Assembly: GCA_024998755.1 (NCBI GenBank)
Contig: JACEUU010000002.1
Coordinates: forward strand, 354,045-418,044
Direction of reading: 5' to 3'
DNA length: 64,000 nucleotides
From: Vampirovibrio sp.
GTDB taxonomy: Bacteria; Cyanobacteriota; Vampirovibrionia; Vampirovibrionales; JAJTHC01
Under the pieces are notes generated by a model. That model had not been told where the DNA came from, searched no databases, and was given only the letters and a program-made list of their open reading frames with translations. Of the stretch, positions 35,604 to 44,236 are shown piece after piece; within the stretch, counting starts at the first letter, position 1; each line of letters starts with the position of its first letter. The translations under genes and the position numbers were made by a program.

Positions 35604-36142
35604 TATGATTTCTCCAGAAAATAAGCAATCGGCAGCAGGCTATTCCATAAAATCAGAATAAGGGCTAAGGTAAAGACATATTTACTTAATTTTTCAGAGT
35701 CTTTATGCAGTTTACCAAAAGAAGCTTGGTCTGCGTTTTCAGCTTCTGTGTTTGAGAAAATTTCGCCATTTTCATCGACCATGGCTTCTAGCTGAACATT
35801 TTTAGCATTCATGTTGACCGATAATACAACCATTAAAGCAACCACAACAATTTTAGAACAGAAAAACACCATATAACCCGGCATAAAGTGTAGATGAAAC
35901 GCTGTCGTGATAAAATCCACCACGAATTGACATAGTAACGCTGCAAAAACAAGATTTTTCAAAAAGCCATCAAATTTTCTGAAAATTTTGGTCATGGCTA
36001 AGCCCGCAGAAGGCCTATCAAGCGTTTTAAATAACCCTGAAGCCGTAAAGGCACCTAAGCCTAACAAGCCACCTGCAATTAGTGCTAAACAAAGGGTTTG
36101 TGATGCCAGTAACCCTTGAAGTACCCATAATAACCAATCCAT
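35603..36142 (-). CDS. Four-helix membrane protein, possibly DUF4149-like
   Basis: 179 aa. Hydrophobic segments near residues 4-36, 62-82, 88-108 and 155-175, with an acidic cytoplasmic loop (VDENGEIFSNTEAENADQ) between the third and fourth. The topology and the start GLLGLGAFTA resemble DUF4149/TMEM205 proteins, but I would not insist. Upstream of folK in one unit. A family-A MITE lies 22 bases before its start and may carry its promoter. Confidence 0.65.
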   Translation of the reverse strand: MDWLLWVLQGLLASQTLCLALIAGGLLGLGAFTASGLFKTLDRPSAGLAMTKIFRKFDGFLKNLVFAALLCQFVVDFITTAFHLHFMPGYMVFFCSKIVVVALMVVLSVNMNAKNVQLEAMVDENGEIFSNTEAENADQASFGKLHKDSEKLSKYVFTLALILILWNSLLPIAYFLEKS

Positions 36143-36164
36143 TCGTTAAAACCTCAGAAGTATT

Positions 36165-36378
36165 AGACCTCTTGCATGGATCGATATCTGGGGCATCTTC
36201 TTTATCATTTGCGGAATTTTCTACCTTCGGTAGACTGATTGACGGAGCAATCAACGAGTCCCCATGTACTAAAGTGTACACCTCCGGTTCTCCGTTCTTT
36301 GTTGCTAAAGCAATCTGTTTGCAGGACAAACAACATTCCTAGAATCTGCACCCACCTCTCGAGCCATGCAAGAGGTCT
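36165..36378. repeat. MITE family A, copy 2
   Basis: 214 bp with the same ends as copy 1 but slightly mutated (GCATGGATCGAT, GAGCCATGC), in the opposite orientation. Shares GTTTGCAGGACAAACAACAT and CCTAGAATCTGCACCCACCT with the other copies. Sits between two minus-strand genes. The rest of the gap (36379-36474) is ordinary AT-rich sequence. Confidence 0.8.
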
Positions 36379-36474
36379 ATAAAGAGAAAAATATAGTGTT
36401 AGTAGTAGAACAGAAAGATGGGGAAGTATCCTCAAAGAGAGAGAAACTTCCCCATTATCAATCAAAAAAGCAGG

Positions 36475-37938
36475 TTAGCCGCCTTGAACGCCCGTCCAGC
36501 CTTCAACACCATCAAACGTGCAAAGGTTTTCGGTTTTAATTACATCCAATCCTTGAGCGTTGATAGTTGTCAACAACGCAATAATATCTGCGAGTGTAAC
36601 CGGTTGCCCTGAAGGGTTAAAGTGTCTGCAACGCCAGTGGTCAACCGTAAAGGTTTCAGCAAAGCCATTTGGCCATACTTTTTGCCCACGGCTGGAAATG
36701 ATTTTCAATTTCAAATTAGGGGTTGCTGCTGCTAACAATTTTTCAGCTAACTGGCCTGCGTTAAGCGTATGGCTGTGAACATAAACATCCACACCCATCG
36801 TTTCTTTTTTAGCAGGAACAGTCGGTGTAAAGGTTGGTTTTTTCTCAGTTGCTGGTGGTTTTGCATTATAAACAACCGGTTTAAAGCTTACTGGTTGTTG
36901 CCCTAAACGTTCAATAACTGCTTGAGCAAATTCCTTGGTGCCCACTTTTTGTTTGCTGATACCTTCTTTGAAAATATCATAAGTGTGAATACCGTCTTCT
37001 AAGGTTTTTAACCAAGCGTTATGCACATTAGCAGCAACATCTGGCTGGTCAATATGCACCAACATTTGAACCGCACCCAACAACAACCCAGATGGGTTTG
37101 CTAAGTTTTGACCCGCCCGACGAGGAGCAGACCCGTGAATGGCTTCAAACATGGCACAATGGTCGCCAATGTTAGCTGAACCCGCTAACCCAACAGAACC
37201 CGCAATTTGAGCAGCTACATCTGACAAAATATCGCCATACAAGTTAGGCATTACAATGACATCAAACGCTTCAGGGGTATCTGCTAATTTAGCAGCACCA
37301 ATATCTACAATCCAATGTTCTTTTTCAATATCAGGATATTCTTCACCCACTTGATCAAACACCTTGTGGAAAATACCATCGGTCATTTTCATGATGTTGT
37401 CTTTGGTGAAACAGGTTACTTTTTTACGATTATTGGCAACCGCATATTCAAAGGCATAGCGAATAATTTTTTCGCTACCGGGTCGAGTAATCAACTTCAA
37501 GCACTGATAAACGTCATCGCTTTGACGATATTCAATACCTGCGTACAAATCTTCTTCGTTTTCACGCACAATAACCACGTCCATCGTAGGGTGTTTTGTA
37601 CGAACGAATGGGTCGTAGCTGACGCAAGGACGAATGTTAGCATACAAGCCCAATGTTTTACGAGTGGTTACGTTTAAGCTTTTTACACCACCACCTTGTG
37701 GGGTAGTAATAGGGGCTTTTAAAAACACCTTTGTCCGACGAAGACTTTCCCAAGAGGAATCTTCAATACCTGTTAAAATGCCTTTGGTGTATAGTTTTTC
37801 ACCAATCGCAATTTCTTCAATCGCAATTCTAGCACCCGCGGCTTGAATAATAGCCAATGTGGCGTCCATAATTTCAGGACCAATGCCATCCCCTTTAGCT
37901 ACAGTAATTGGCACCAATGCCTGAGAATTCATCATCAT
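36475..37938 (-). CDS. icd: NADP-type isocitrate dehydrogenase (long, Thermus-like)
   Basis: 487 aa from the triple ATG at 37938, with GGAG 11 nt upstream. Catalyses isocitrate to 2-oxoglutarate. GDGIGPEIM at the N-terminus, RENEEDLYAGIEYR, CFTKDNIMKMTDGIF, IVMPNLYGDILSDVAAQIAG and FEAIHGSAPRRAGQ are the family blocks. After about residue 345 a linker rich in Pro/Lys/Thr leads to an extra ~100-residue C-terminal domain (MGVDVYVHSHTLNAG...), as in Thermus- and Rickettsia-type enzymes. Coenzyme preference is inferred from the subtype only. Confidence 0.9.
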   Translation of the reverse strand: MMMNSQALVPITVAKGDGIGPEIMDATLAIIQAAGARIAIEEIAIGEKLYTKGILTGIEDSSWESLRRTKVFLKAPITTPQGGGVKSLNVTTRKTLGLYANIRPCVSYDPFVRTKHPTMDVVIVRENEEDLYAGIEYRQSDDVYQCLKLITRPGSEKIIRYAFEYAVANNRKKVTCFTKDNIMKMTDGIFHKVFDQVGEEYPDIEKEHWIVDIGAAKLADTPEAFDVIVMPNLYGDILSDVAAQIAGSVGLAGSANIGDHCAMFEAIHGSAPRRAGQNLANPSGLLLGAVQMLVHIDQPDVAANVHNAWLKTLEDGIHTYDIFKEGISKQKVGTKEFAQAVIERLGQQPVSFKPVVYNAKPPATEKKPTFTPTVPAKKETMGVDVYVHSHTLNAGQLAEKLLAAATPNLKLKIISSRGQKVWPNGFAETFTVDHWRCRHFNPSGQPVTLADIIALLTTINAQGLDVIKTENLCTFDGVEGWTGVQGG

Positions 37939-38147
37939 ATAAGGTAAAGCTCCAAAAAAATAAATGGTTGATAACAGGTAAAACAACAATAGAAGGGGCG
38001 AGTAGCTTCCAAATTAGCAAAAGACACCCTTAATTTACAGTTTAAACTATATCGCAAACAAAAAACTTTTCAACGGAAAATTTTAATCTTTTACAGGCAG
38101 AATACTGGAATTTTTATACGCTTGTTCAACCCAATGGACGTGATAAA

Positions 38148-38222
38148 ATGATAACACTATTTTTAATTTTAACAATTATATCTACAGTTGTGATTTTTTC
38201 AGTTAAGGTACAAGGCAAATAA
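38148..38222 (+). CDS. 24-residue membrane peptide coupled to csaB
   Basis: MITLFLILTIISTVVIFSVK plus four polar residues: a single hydrophobic helix with a basic end. Its stop overlaps the csaB start as TAATG, an arrangement that usually means translational coupling. Too short to test by codon use; it could be a leader that only sets csaB translation. Confidence 0.4.
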   Translation: MITLFLILTIISTVVIFSVKVQGK

Positions 38223-39319
38223 TGTCATCAACTTCTACGCCACAAAAACGCATTTTACTGAGCGGCTACTTTGGTTTTGCTAATTACGGAGACGAACTAA
38301 TTTGCCAAAGCCTATGCCAACAATTCACGCAACAAGGGCTGAAAGTAACCGTGCTTTCCAACGACCCTGCAACAACTCGTTCCATCTTAAAAGTTGGTGC
38401 CATCAACCGAAGTAATCCGCTTCAAGTGTTAGCTGGCATTATGAATAGCCAAATTTTCCTCAGTGGTGGCGGAGGGTTATTTCAAGATACCACTAGCCCC
38501 AAAAGCGTTCTATACTATGGCGGGCTAATGATAATAGCCCGATTACTAGGGAAAAAAGTCATTCACGCCTTCCAAAGTGTCGGGCCTATTGAACGACCTT
38601 TTTCACAATGGTTCACGAAATTAGCCCTCAAATCGGCTCATTTTGTGATGGTTCGTGATGAAAAAAGTGCGGATTTAGTGGGCAGCCTAACAGGCAACCG
38701 TCCCTTTGTTACGGCAGATGCTGTTTGGGCTTTAACCCCTGATGCTGAACTGCCAGTGCGTCCACCGAACCCGTTAAACCATCCTGAAGCAACCGTCTTT
38801 CGGTTAGGCATTTCTCTGCGTCCGCATGGCAATTTATCGCTGGAAAAACTACAATTTTTCAGTCAAATGTTAGCCAATTTCATTGCCAGTGTAGGTAAAC
38901 CTGTTGAATTGGTGCTATTACCATGCCAAGAGAATATGGATACTGAGATTTTAACCTCCGTAGATACTTGGGTGAAAGAAGCCGTGCTTAATAAACCTAA
39001 GGGGCAAGTAAAAAGTGTCATGGCACCTGTTTCTCATTTAAGTAAAGCCATTGCAGGGTGTCATGCCATTATAGGTATGCGGTATCATAGCGTCGTATCG
39101 GCTTTATTACATAAGTTGCCCGTTTTTGCATTAGATTATGACCCTAAAGTAACGGCATTATGCGAAGCGTTAGCATTACCCAATCAGCCCATTGAAACCA
39201 TCGAAACCATTACCATAGAACAGTTGTTCGACGCATTTGTAAACGAAGATTTTTCAGCATTAGAAGGGCTAAAAACCCAAGTACAGATAGGGTTTAATGC
39301 CATCAGTGCTATGCTGTAA
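38222..39319 (+). CDS. csaB: CsaB-family polysaccharide pyruvyltransferase
   Basis: 365 aa. ILLSGYFGFANYGDELICQS at the N-terminus, FLSGGGGLFQDTTSPKS (PS_pyruv_trans glycine loop), VIHAFQSVGPI, and IIGMRYHSVVSALLH near the C-terminus. CsaB adds pyruvate ketals to secondary cell-wall polymer, where they anchor SLH-domain proteins. It is common in Cyanobacteria and Firmicutes. Context: upstream of a surface-protein and polysaccharide region. Confidence 0.88.
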   Translation: MSSTSTPQKRILLSGYFGFANYGDELICQSLCQQFTQQGLKVTVLSNDPATTRSILKVGAINRSNPLQVLAGIMNSQIFLSGGGGLFQDTTSPKSVLYYGGLMIIARLLGKKVIHAFQSVGPIERPFSQWFTKLALKSAHFVMVRDEKSADLVGSLTGNRPFVTADAVWALTPDAELPVRPPNPLNHPEATVFRLGISLRPHGNLSLEKLQFFSQMLANFIASVGKPVELVLLPCQENMDTEILTSVDTWVKEAVLNKPKGQVKSVMAPVSHLSKAIAGCHAIIGMRYHSVVSALLHKLPVFALDYDPKVTALCEALALPNQPIETIETITIEQLFDAFVNEDFSALEGLKTQVQIGFNAISAML

Positions 39320-39322
39320 CAA

Positions 39323-39631
39323 CTAAGGTTCTTGTTGTTTTATCTGCTTTAATACTTTTATGCCTTCGAGTAATTCCATAAATTGCGGAAATCGGCATTC
39401 TTCGTGAAACGCCCAATACGCGTCAGATTCCTTACCAAAGTTTGAAGTCAAATAGGCTAAAACGTCTGTTCGCCATGCTTGAAAAAGAGGAGCATCCACA
39501 ACAGAATAAAGCGTTTCAGTGCTTTGCCAATCCGCAAATATTCGAGATTTTGGGCGTTGCTTTGTTTGGGTTAACGCTAACCCTGCCTCAATTAAGTCGT
39601 CAATTTGTTCTACAGGCATTGCTTGCGTCAT
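39323..39631 (-). CDS. Hypothetical 102-residue protein
   Basis: Soluble, acidic, with Trp/Phe-rich segments (PLFQAWRTDVLAYLTSNFG, DAYWAFHEECRFPQFMELLE). No signal peptide. No family recognised. Tail to tail with csaB, 3 bases apart. Confidence 0.6.
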   Translation of the reverse strand: MTQAMPVEQIDDLIEAGLALTQTKQRPKSRIFADWQSTETLYSVVDAPLFQAWRTDVLAYLTSNFGKESDAYWAFHEECRFPQFMELLEGIKVLKQIKQQEP

Positions 39632-39727
39632 CTATTCATACTTCTAACAATAATATCTAATACTATGATTAGTTTAATCCAAGCAAAAGAAACAACAAAG
39701 CGATAACGCAATATAAAGGCAAAATTT

Positions 39728-40177
39728 TTACGCTTCAAATGCCTTTGTTTTATTGATGGTTATTTCATCGTTAAGCCTTGCTTGGCTGGTATCTACCCAT
39801 TCGTGTTCAGAATGAGTATCATCATCTTCGGGCATAAAATCTTGAAGTTGCTCAAAAGGTCGATGTTCTTGAACGTCATTCAAAGTGGTATTGTCAGCAA
39901 AATCAGGTAATTCTTCCAGCCCTTCTTCAATAGGTTGTTTACTTGATTTTTTACGTTTCTGTTTACTGGGACTTTTAACGACGACAGGACTAGAAATTAC
40001 ACCACCCAAATAAAATCCCATATAACCAAGAAAAACACTACCAGCTACAATAAAACACAAAATTTCTACAGAAGGCATTCCTCTAAAAAGCAACGTTAAA
40101 ATTAATAACAAAACAAAAGAACTACAGCCTACAGAAAGGGCTAATTGCCTAGCTGCTTTTAGTTGAACGGGCGTCAT
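39728..40177 (-). CDS. Membrane-anchored protein with acidic tail
   Basis: 149 aa from ATG 40177 (a TTG two codons upstream is possible). Two hydrophobic helices at about residues 12-35 and 40-62, then a basic patch (KSPSKQKRKKSSKQ), then a long acidic, probably disordered tail (LEELPDF, MPEDDDTHSEHEW). No family recognised. Divergent from the RTX gene. Confidence 0.6.
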   Translation of the reverse strand: MTPVQLKAARQLALSVGCSSFVLLLILTLLFRGMPSVEILCFIVAGSVFLGYMGFYLGGVISSPVVVKSPSKQKRKKSSKQPIEEGLEELPDFADNTTLNDVQEHRPFEQLQDFMPEDDDTHSEHEWVDTSQARLNDEITINKTKAFEA

Positions 40178-40447
40178 CGTCAAAAAATTAATACCTTATC
40201 TGAATCTAAAATGCACTAAAAAAACATCTACTTTAATGGGTACTGTTTTAATTTTAAGAATAGTTAATTTAACAAACAAGTTGACTTCCTACTACTCTAG
40301 GAGTATTATATTCAATTGGGGAACTTTTTACTTCCCTTGTTTAGTTTAACTACATATCAAAATAAACAAAAAAGAACAACTGGCTCCTTTATTTTGTTTG
40401 TTTTGATGAAATTAGCCACAGTTTTTGTGGCGGAAAAAAGGCTGAGT

Positions 40448-41731
40448 ATGAACATTATTTCAGGCAACAACAAAGACGTTGTTGGCTATCGCGAATTAAT
40501 TAGAGGGACTAATGGCGATAACCTAATTTACGGAAACGGTGGCGATAATAACATTATTGCTTACGCTGGTAATGATGTTTTGGTTGGTGGCGACGGTTCC
40601 AACTGGTTGACAGGTGGTTTTGGTAACGATACCTACATTCTAACCTCTAGCAATGTTGGCGATGCCCCTAAAGTAGACACCATTTTTGAATTAGGTGGAC
40701 AAGGTAACGATAAAGTTGTTGTTACCAGTGCAACAGATGTTTCTGCTTTACGTTTATCATTTACCCGCGGTCTTAACCCTAACGAAATTACCTTAATCAT
40801 CAAAACAGATGCTCAAGGCGATACCGTTCGTGTTCAAAACTTTATCAATGATTCTTCTGGTAATGGCTTGTTAACTGGTACGGTTGAAACGTTTCAGTTT
40901 GTTCCTGAATCAGGTGCAACCAATTACATTCTTACTGGTAGTGATTTGTTGTCATTATATAATAAGTCTGTAGCATTAGGCTTGTTTAACAAAAACATTG
41001 CTGCTATTGATTTAGCTGCTAACAAAGGTGCTTTCTACTCAGAAATCGTTTCTTTAGCAGATGCTCAAGCAGTGACCCGTTCCACATTCAGCAACCTAGA
41101 CCAAGACTATGCTCCAGGCGTGTTGGCTCCTCCTCCTTCACCAACAGGTTCTTTGCAACCTTTATTGGGTGGTACTGGTGATGATTTGTTGTTTGGCTTA
41201 GATGGTAACGACTATATTCGTGGTCGTGAAGGCAACGACGTATTAGATGGTGGCAACGGCAACGACCAATTATTTGGTGGTGCAGGTAATGACACTTACA
41301 TCTTAGGTTACAACAGCGATAACTTCGGTGCTTATGTAGCTGGTCAAGACTTGATTGTTGATTCTTCAGGTACTGATATTGCACAAGTTACCCACGCAGT
41401 AACTTACACTGATTTCACCATTGCTTTCCAAGATCTTTATGAAGGTGAAGTTGGTTTAGATATCGATTCTTACATCTTTGATACGTCTGCTTTAGGTGAT
41501 ACAGCTATCATTGCTGGTTCATTGGGTACAGCTGATGGGTTTGATTTGATTCGCTTTACACCAGAAGTATTTGGTACTTCCGCTTACACTATTAGTGAAG
41601 CTCAAATTACCAACATCTACAATAGCTTCTTAGCTATTGATGCGACTGGTGCTTCGTTTGATACATTAGCTGAAGTTTCAGCCAATGCTACTTATACTGC
41701 AATCATTCAAGCAAACATTACCCTTGTTTAA
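40448..41731 (+). CDS. RTX-type calcium-binding secreted protein
   Basis: 427 aa from ATG 40448, which has AAAAAGG 6 nt upstream; an upstream in-frame extension lacks support. There are two separate RTX blocks, residues ~16-66 and ~235-290, each of five to six nonapeptides of the GGxGxDxhx type and each ending GGxGNDTYIL. No N-terminal signal peptide; the C-terminal ~60 residues are poor in charge and rich in Ala/Thr/Ile and end ...IQANITLV, like type I secretion signals. It lies before a complete type I secretion system, probably its exporter. Likely an S-layer, adhesin or other surface protein; no enzymatic domain was seen. Confidence 0.85.
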   Translation: MNIISGNNKDVVGYRELIRGTNGDNLIYGNGGDNNIIAYAGNDVLVGGDGSNWLTGGFGNDTYILTSSNVGDAPKVDTIFELGGQGNDKVVVTSATDVSALRLSFTRGLNPNEITLIIKTDAQGDTVRVQNFINDSSGNGLLTGTVETFQFVPESGATNYILTGSDLLSLYNKSVALGLFNKNIAAIDLAANKGAFYSEIVSLADAQAVTRSTFSNLDQDYAPGVLAPPPSPTGSLQPLLGGTGDDLLFGLDGNDYIRGREGNDVLDGGNGNDQLFGGAGNDTYILGYNSDNFGAYVAGQDLIVDSSGTDIAQVTHAVTYTDFTIAFQDLYEGEVGLDIDSYIFDTSALGDTAIIAGSLGTADGFDLIRFTPEVFGTSAYTISEAQITNIYNSFLAIDATGASFDTLAEVSANATYTAIIQANITLV

Positions 41732-41786
41732 TTGAAAAAAATTACTTAGAAATTGTGTATTCACTTTCTAGGAAAGTTTGAACCAG

Positions 41787-41834
41787 ACGCTAGTTCTAGT
41801 AATTTATTTACTAGCTCTAGCGTTTAGTTTTTTT
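41787..41834 (+). terminator. Strong intrinsic terminator after the RTX gene
   Basis: ACGCTAGTTCTAGTAA pairs with TTACTAGCTCTAGCGT (one mismatch region), followed by a T-rich run. It separates the RTX transcript from the downstream operon, which suits a substrate made in larger amounts than its exporter. Confidence 0.85.
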
Positions 41835-41878
41835 ATATTGTCTTCCCTCTGCATAATACTGAGCCTACAATTAATTCT

Positions 41879-43216
41879 ATGAAAATTTTAATGATTAATA
41901 ACTTTCTTAATACCACAGGGGGGGCTGAATCCATATTTTGGCGAGAAATAGACTTGCTTAAAAAAGCAGGGCATGAAGTAAAAGCTTGGGGAACGGATAA
42001 AAGCTTACCTTCAGTGGATGTTGACCTATACAACCAAACCATTTTATACCCCTATTTACTGCCCTATGTAGAAAAACGAACGCTTTCAACCATTGGGAAG
42101 TTATCGTTATTGGTGAAACTGTTTTATCAACCACTAACCGAAAAACTATTACCCAAAGCTATCGATGAATTTAAACCGGATATCATTCATGTCCATAATT
42201 GGCAATACCACATTACAGGTAGCCTTTGGACAACACTTAAGAAGCACGCCCCTAATACGCCAGTGGTTTACACCGTACATGATACCCGACTCATTTGCCC
42301 CAGTGGCAAGTATAATCCGCAACTAGAGTCAGTTCAAAGTTGTCAACAGGGAGGGGTGTTAGCCTGTATAAAAAAACCTTGCAAAAACAACAGTTTAGGG
42401 GAAACGGGGTTTGGGTTGCTGGATAATCTTTGGCAAAAAACACTCCCAATTAATGACGTTGTATCACAATTTATTTTACCCAGCCAATCTCTTTGCCATT
42501 TATTAACGGAAGCTAACAAAGCACTGCCTGAAAAGAAAACCACTGTTTTACTCAATGCATTAGACGACACATTTTTTGAGACTTTGCCTGAACAATTTAC
42601 GCCTGTTGAAGCCCTTAAACCTAACTTGCTTTATGTGGGTCGGTTATCTGAAGAAAAAGGTGTTCATCTGCTGTTAGATGCTATGGCGTTACTACCTGAA
42701 GGTTTTCGCTTAACCATTGTAGGTGAAGGAAATCAAGAAGATTTTTTAAAAGAGAAAACGAAAATACTTGGCATTGTAAACAGAGTAACCTTTGTTGGTA
42801 AAAAAACAGCCACTGAAGTGATAGACTTATTTAAAAGCCATTGGGTTTCCGTATTACCGTGCCAGTGGTTTGAAATTTTCGGGTTAACGGTAGCAGAAAG
42901 TATGGCGGTAGGATGCCCTGTTGTTGCTTCAAACCTAGGAGCTATGCCTGAACTATTGGGCTGGGAAGACAGACCAGAAAATAGCCCTGAAAATAAAAGG
43001 GGAAGCTTTTTATGGGCTAATCGTGGTATAATATTCGAACCAGAATACCCTTTGTCATTAGCTACAGCCATTGAAACATTGTGGAACACCCCTCAGCAGT
43101 ATCAAACTATTCGTAGTAATGGTTGGCAATGGGCAAGGCAAACGCTTCAAACGCATCAGCATATTACGCAATTACAAACTATTTACGAAAACTGTCTTGT
43201 AACATCTGCCCATTAA
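41879..43216 (+). CDS. Glycosyltransferase, GT4 family
   Basis: 445 aa. The GT4 pattern is clear: N-terminal MINNFLNTTGGAESIFWREI, VHNWQYH and VVYTVHDTRLICPSG, then LLYVGRLSEEKGVHLLLDAM, and the donor-site FEIFGLTVAESMAVGCPVVA. There are five Cys in a central insert (about residues 155-172). The sugar is unknown. First gene of a run (41879-48889) ending with the type I secretion genes, so it may glycosylate the RTX protein or make surface polymer. Confidence 0.85.
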   Translation: MKILMINNFLNTTGGAESIFWREIDLLKKAGHEVKAWGTDKSLPSVDVDLYNQTILYPYLLPYVEKRTLSTIGKLSLLVKLFYQPLTEKLLPKAIDEFKPDIIHVHNWQYHITGSLWTTLKKHAPNTPVVYTVHDTRLICPSGKYNPQLESVQSCQQGGVLACIKKPCKNNSLGETGFGLLDNLWQKTLPINDVVSQFILPSQSLCHLLTEANKALPEKKTTVLLNALDDTFFETLPEQFTPVEALKPNLLYVGRLSEEKGVHLLLDAMALLPEGFRLTIVGEGNQEDFLKEKTKILGIVNRVTFVGKKTATEVIDLFKSHWVSVLPCQWFEIFGLTVAESMAVGCPVVASNLGAMPELLGWEDRPENSPENKRGSFLWANRGIIFEPEYPLSLATAIETLWNTPQQYQTIRSNGWQWARQTLQTHQHITQLQTIYENCLVTSAH

Positions 43217-43252
43217 TTATTTTCATATTTCACGCTTTAAATTGGAGTTACC

Positions 43253-44233
43253 ATGCCTCAAACAGCACAGAAAAAAAATTCAAATAAAGCATTAGCTAGT
43301 AAATTACAAGCTAATGCAGAAAAATCAATTGAAAAAGTCATTATTAGCTGTTGGGAACAGGACTATGAACTACCTGAAATACTCGCCTCTCTTCACCACT
43401 ATAATTTAGATACACCAGTATTAAAATCATGCGTTGAATGGTTGTTGCTGACAGAAAAAATAGCTGAATTCAACTTTAAGCCCAGTGAGAACCAAGTATC
43501 TGAACAATTAGAAAAAATAAAAGAACAAGTTAAAGCGGAATCTCCAACAGAGTGGCAACAGTGGCTGGAAAAACAACAGATTCAAGAAACGGCGATTATC
43601 AAACGGATTGAGTTTCAAGACCAATTAAACCAGCTTAAAGAAGCGGTTGTAACAGAAGCAGCATTAAAAGATGTTTTTCTTCAACAAAAAACCCAACGAG
43701 ATTCGCTTGTTTTTCAAGTCTGTAAATTTCCGACAATTGAAACCGCTCAAGAAGCTTGGAACAAGCTGACACAAGAAAAAACAGACTTTACCAACCTTAT
43801 CTTTAATCAAACAGAGGTGCAGCAACAAGGGTTTGCTGGGTTTATTGGTCCAGTGGCTTGTAGCCAAATTAACCCCGAAGTATTACGCCGTATTATTCGG
43901 TTAGAACCTCAAGAATATAGCGACCCTTTTACCGTTAACGGCACGGAATTTATGATTGTTAGATTATTAAATAAACAGCTATTAACGCCTGTACCGACAT
44001 TAATGGAACAGCTTAAAGACCAAGTTTTCCAGAAGTGGATTGCCGAACAGCTACGCTTAGCAAAACCCCATTGGCGATTTTTTACGGGGAAAGAATGGCT
44101 TGAAGCCAGTGCTTCAGAAGAGACAACAACCAACGATAATGACGACGACGAAACCAATGCAAATAGTGAAAATAGCTTGTTGAAATCATTAGGTTTTGGA
44201 TTTCTATTTGGTAAAAAAGGAGGCTCTGTTTAA
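43253..44233 (+). CDS. Parvulin-like peptidyl-prolyl isomerase linked to type I secretion
   Basis: 326 aa, no signal peptide, so cytoplasmic. The N-terminal half is a helical SurA_N-like chaperone region. Residues ~150-245 look like a degenerate rotamase domain (SLVFQVCKFPTIETAQEAW, GFAGFIGPVACSQINPEVLR, FTVNGTEFMIVRLL). The end is acidic (DNDDDETNANSENS) and then hydrophobic and basic. Three bases before the ABC transporter gene. In Cyanobacteria similar genes sit beside HlyD/ABC genes. A role in keeping the RTX substrate unfolded is an inference. Confidence 0.72.
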   Translation: MPQTAQKKNSNKALASKLQANAEKSIEKVIISCWEQDYELPEILASLHHYNLDTPVLKSCVEWLLLTEKIAEFNFKPSENQVSEQLEKIKEQVKAESPTEWQQWLEKQQIQETAIIKRIEFQDQLNQLKEAVVTEAALKDVFLQQKTQRDSLVFQVCKFPTIETAQEAWNKLTQEKTDFTNLIFNQTEVQQQGFAGFIGPVACSQINPEVLRRIIRLEPQEYSDPFTVNGTEFMIVRLLNKQLLTPVPTLMEQLKDQVFQKWIAEQLRLAKPHWRFFTGKEWLEASASEETTTNDNDDDETNANSENSLLKSLGFGFLFGKKGGSV

Positions 44234-44236
44234 GCC

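Noticed and set aside
40316-40447. N-terminal extension of the RTX protein with a hydrophobic segment
   Set aside because: The ATG at 40448 has a good Shine-Dalgarno and type I substrates need no signal peptide; the upstream codons look like leader.
41088-41384. Minus-strand frame inside the RTX gene
   Set aside because: His/Gln/Arg-rich product is the reverse reading of Gly/Asp repeats.
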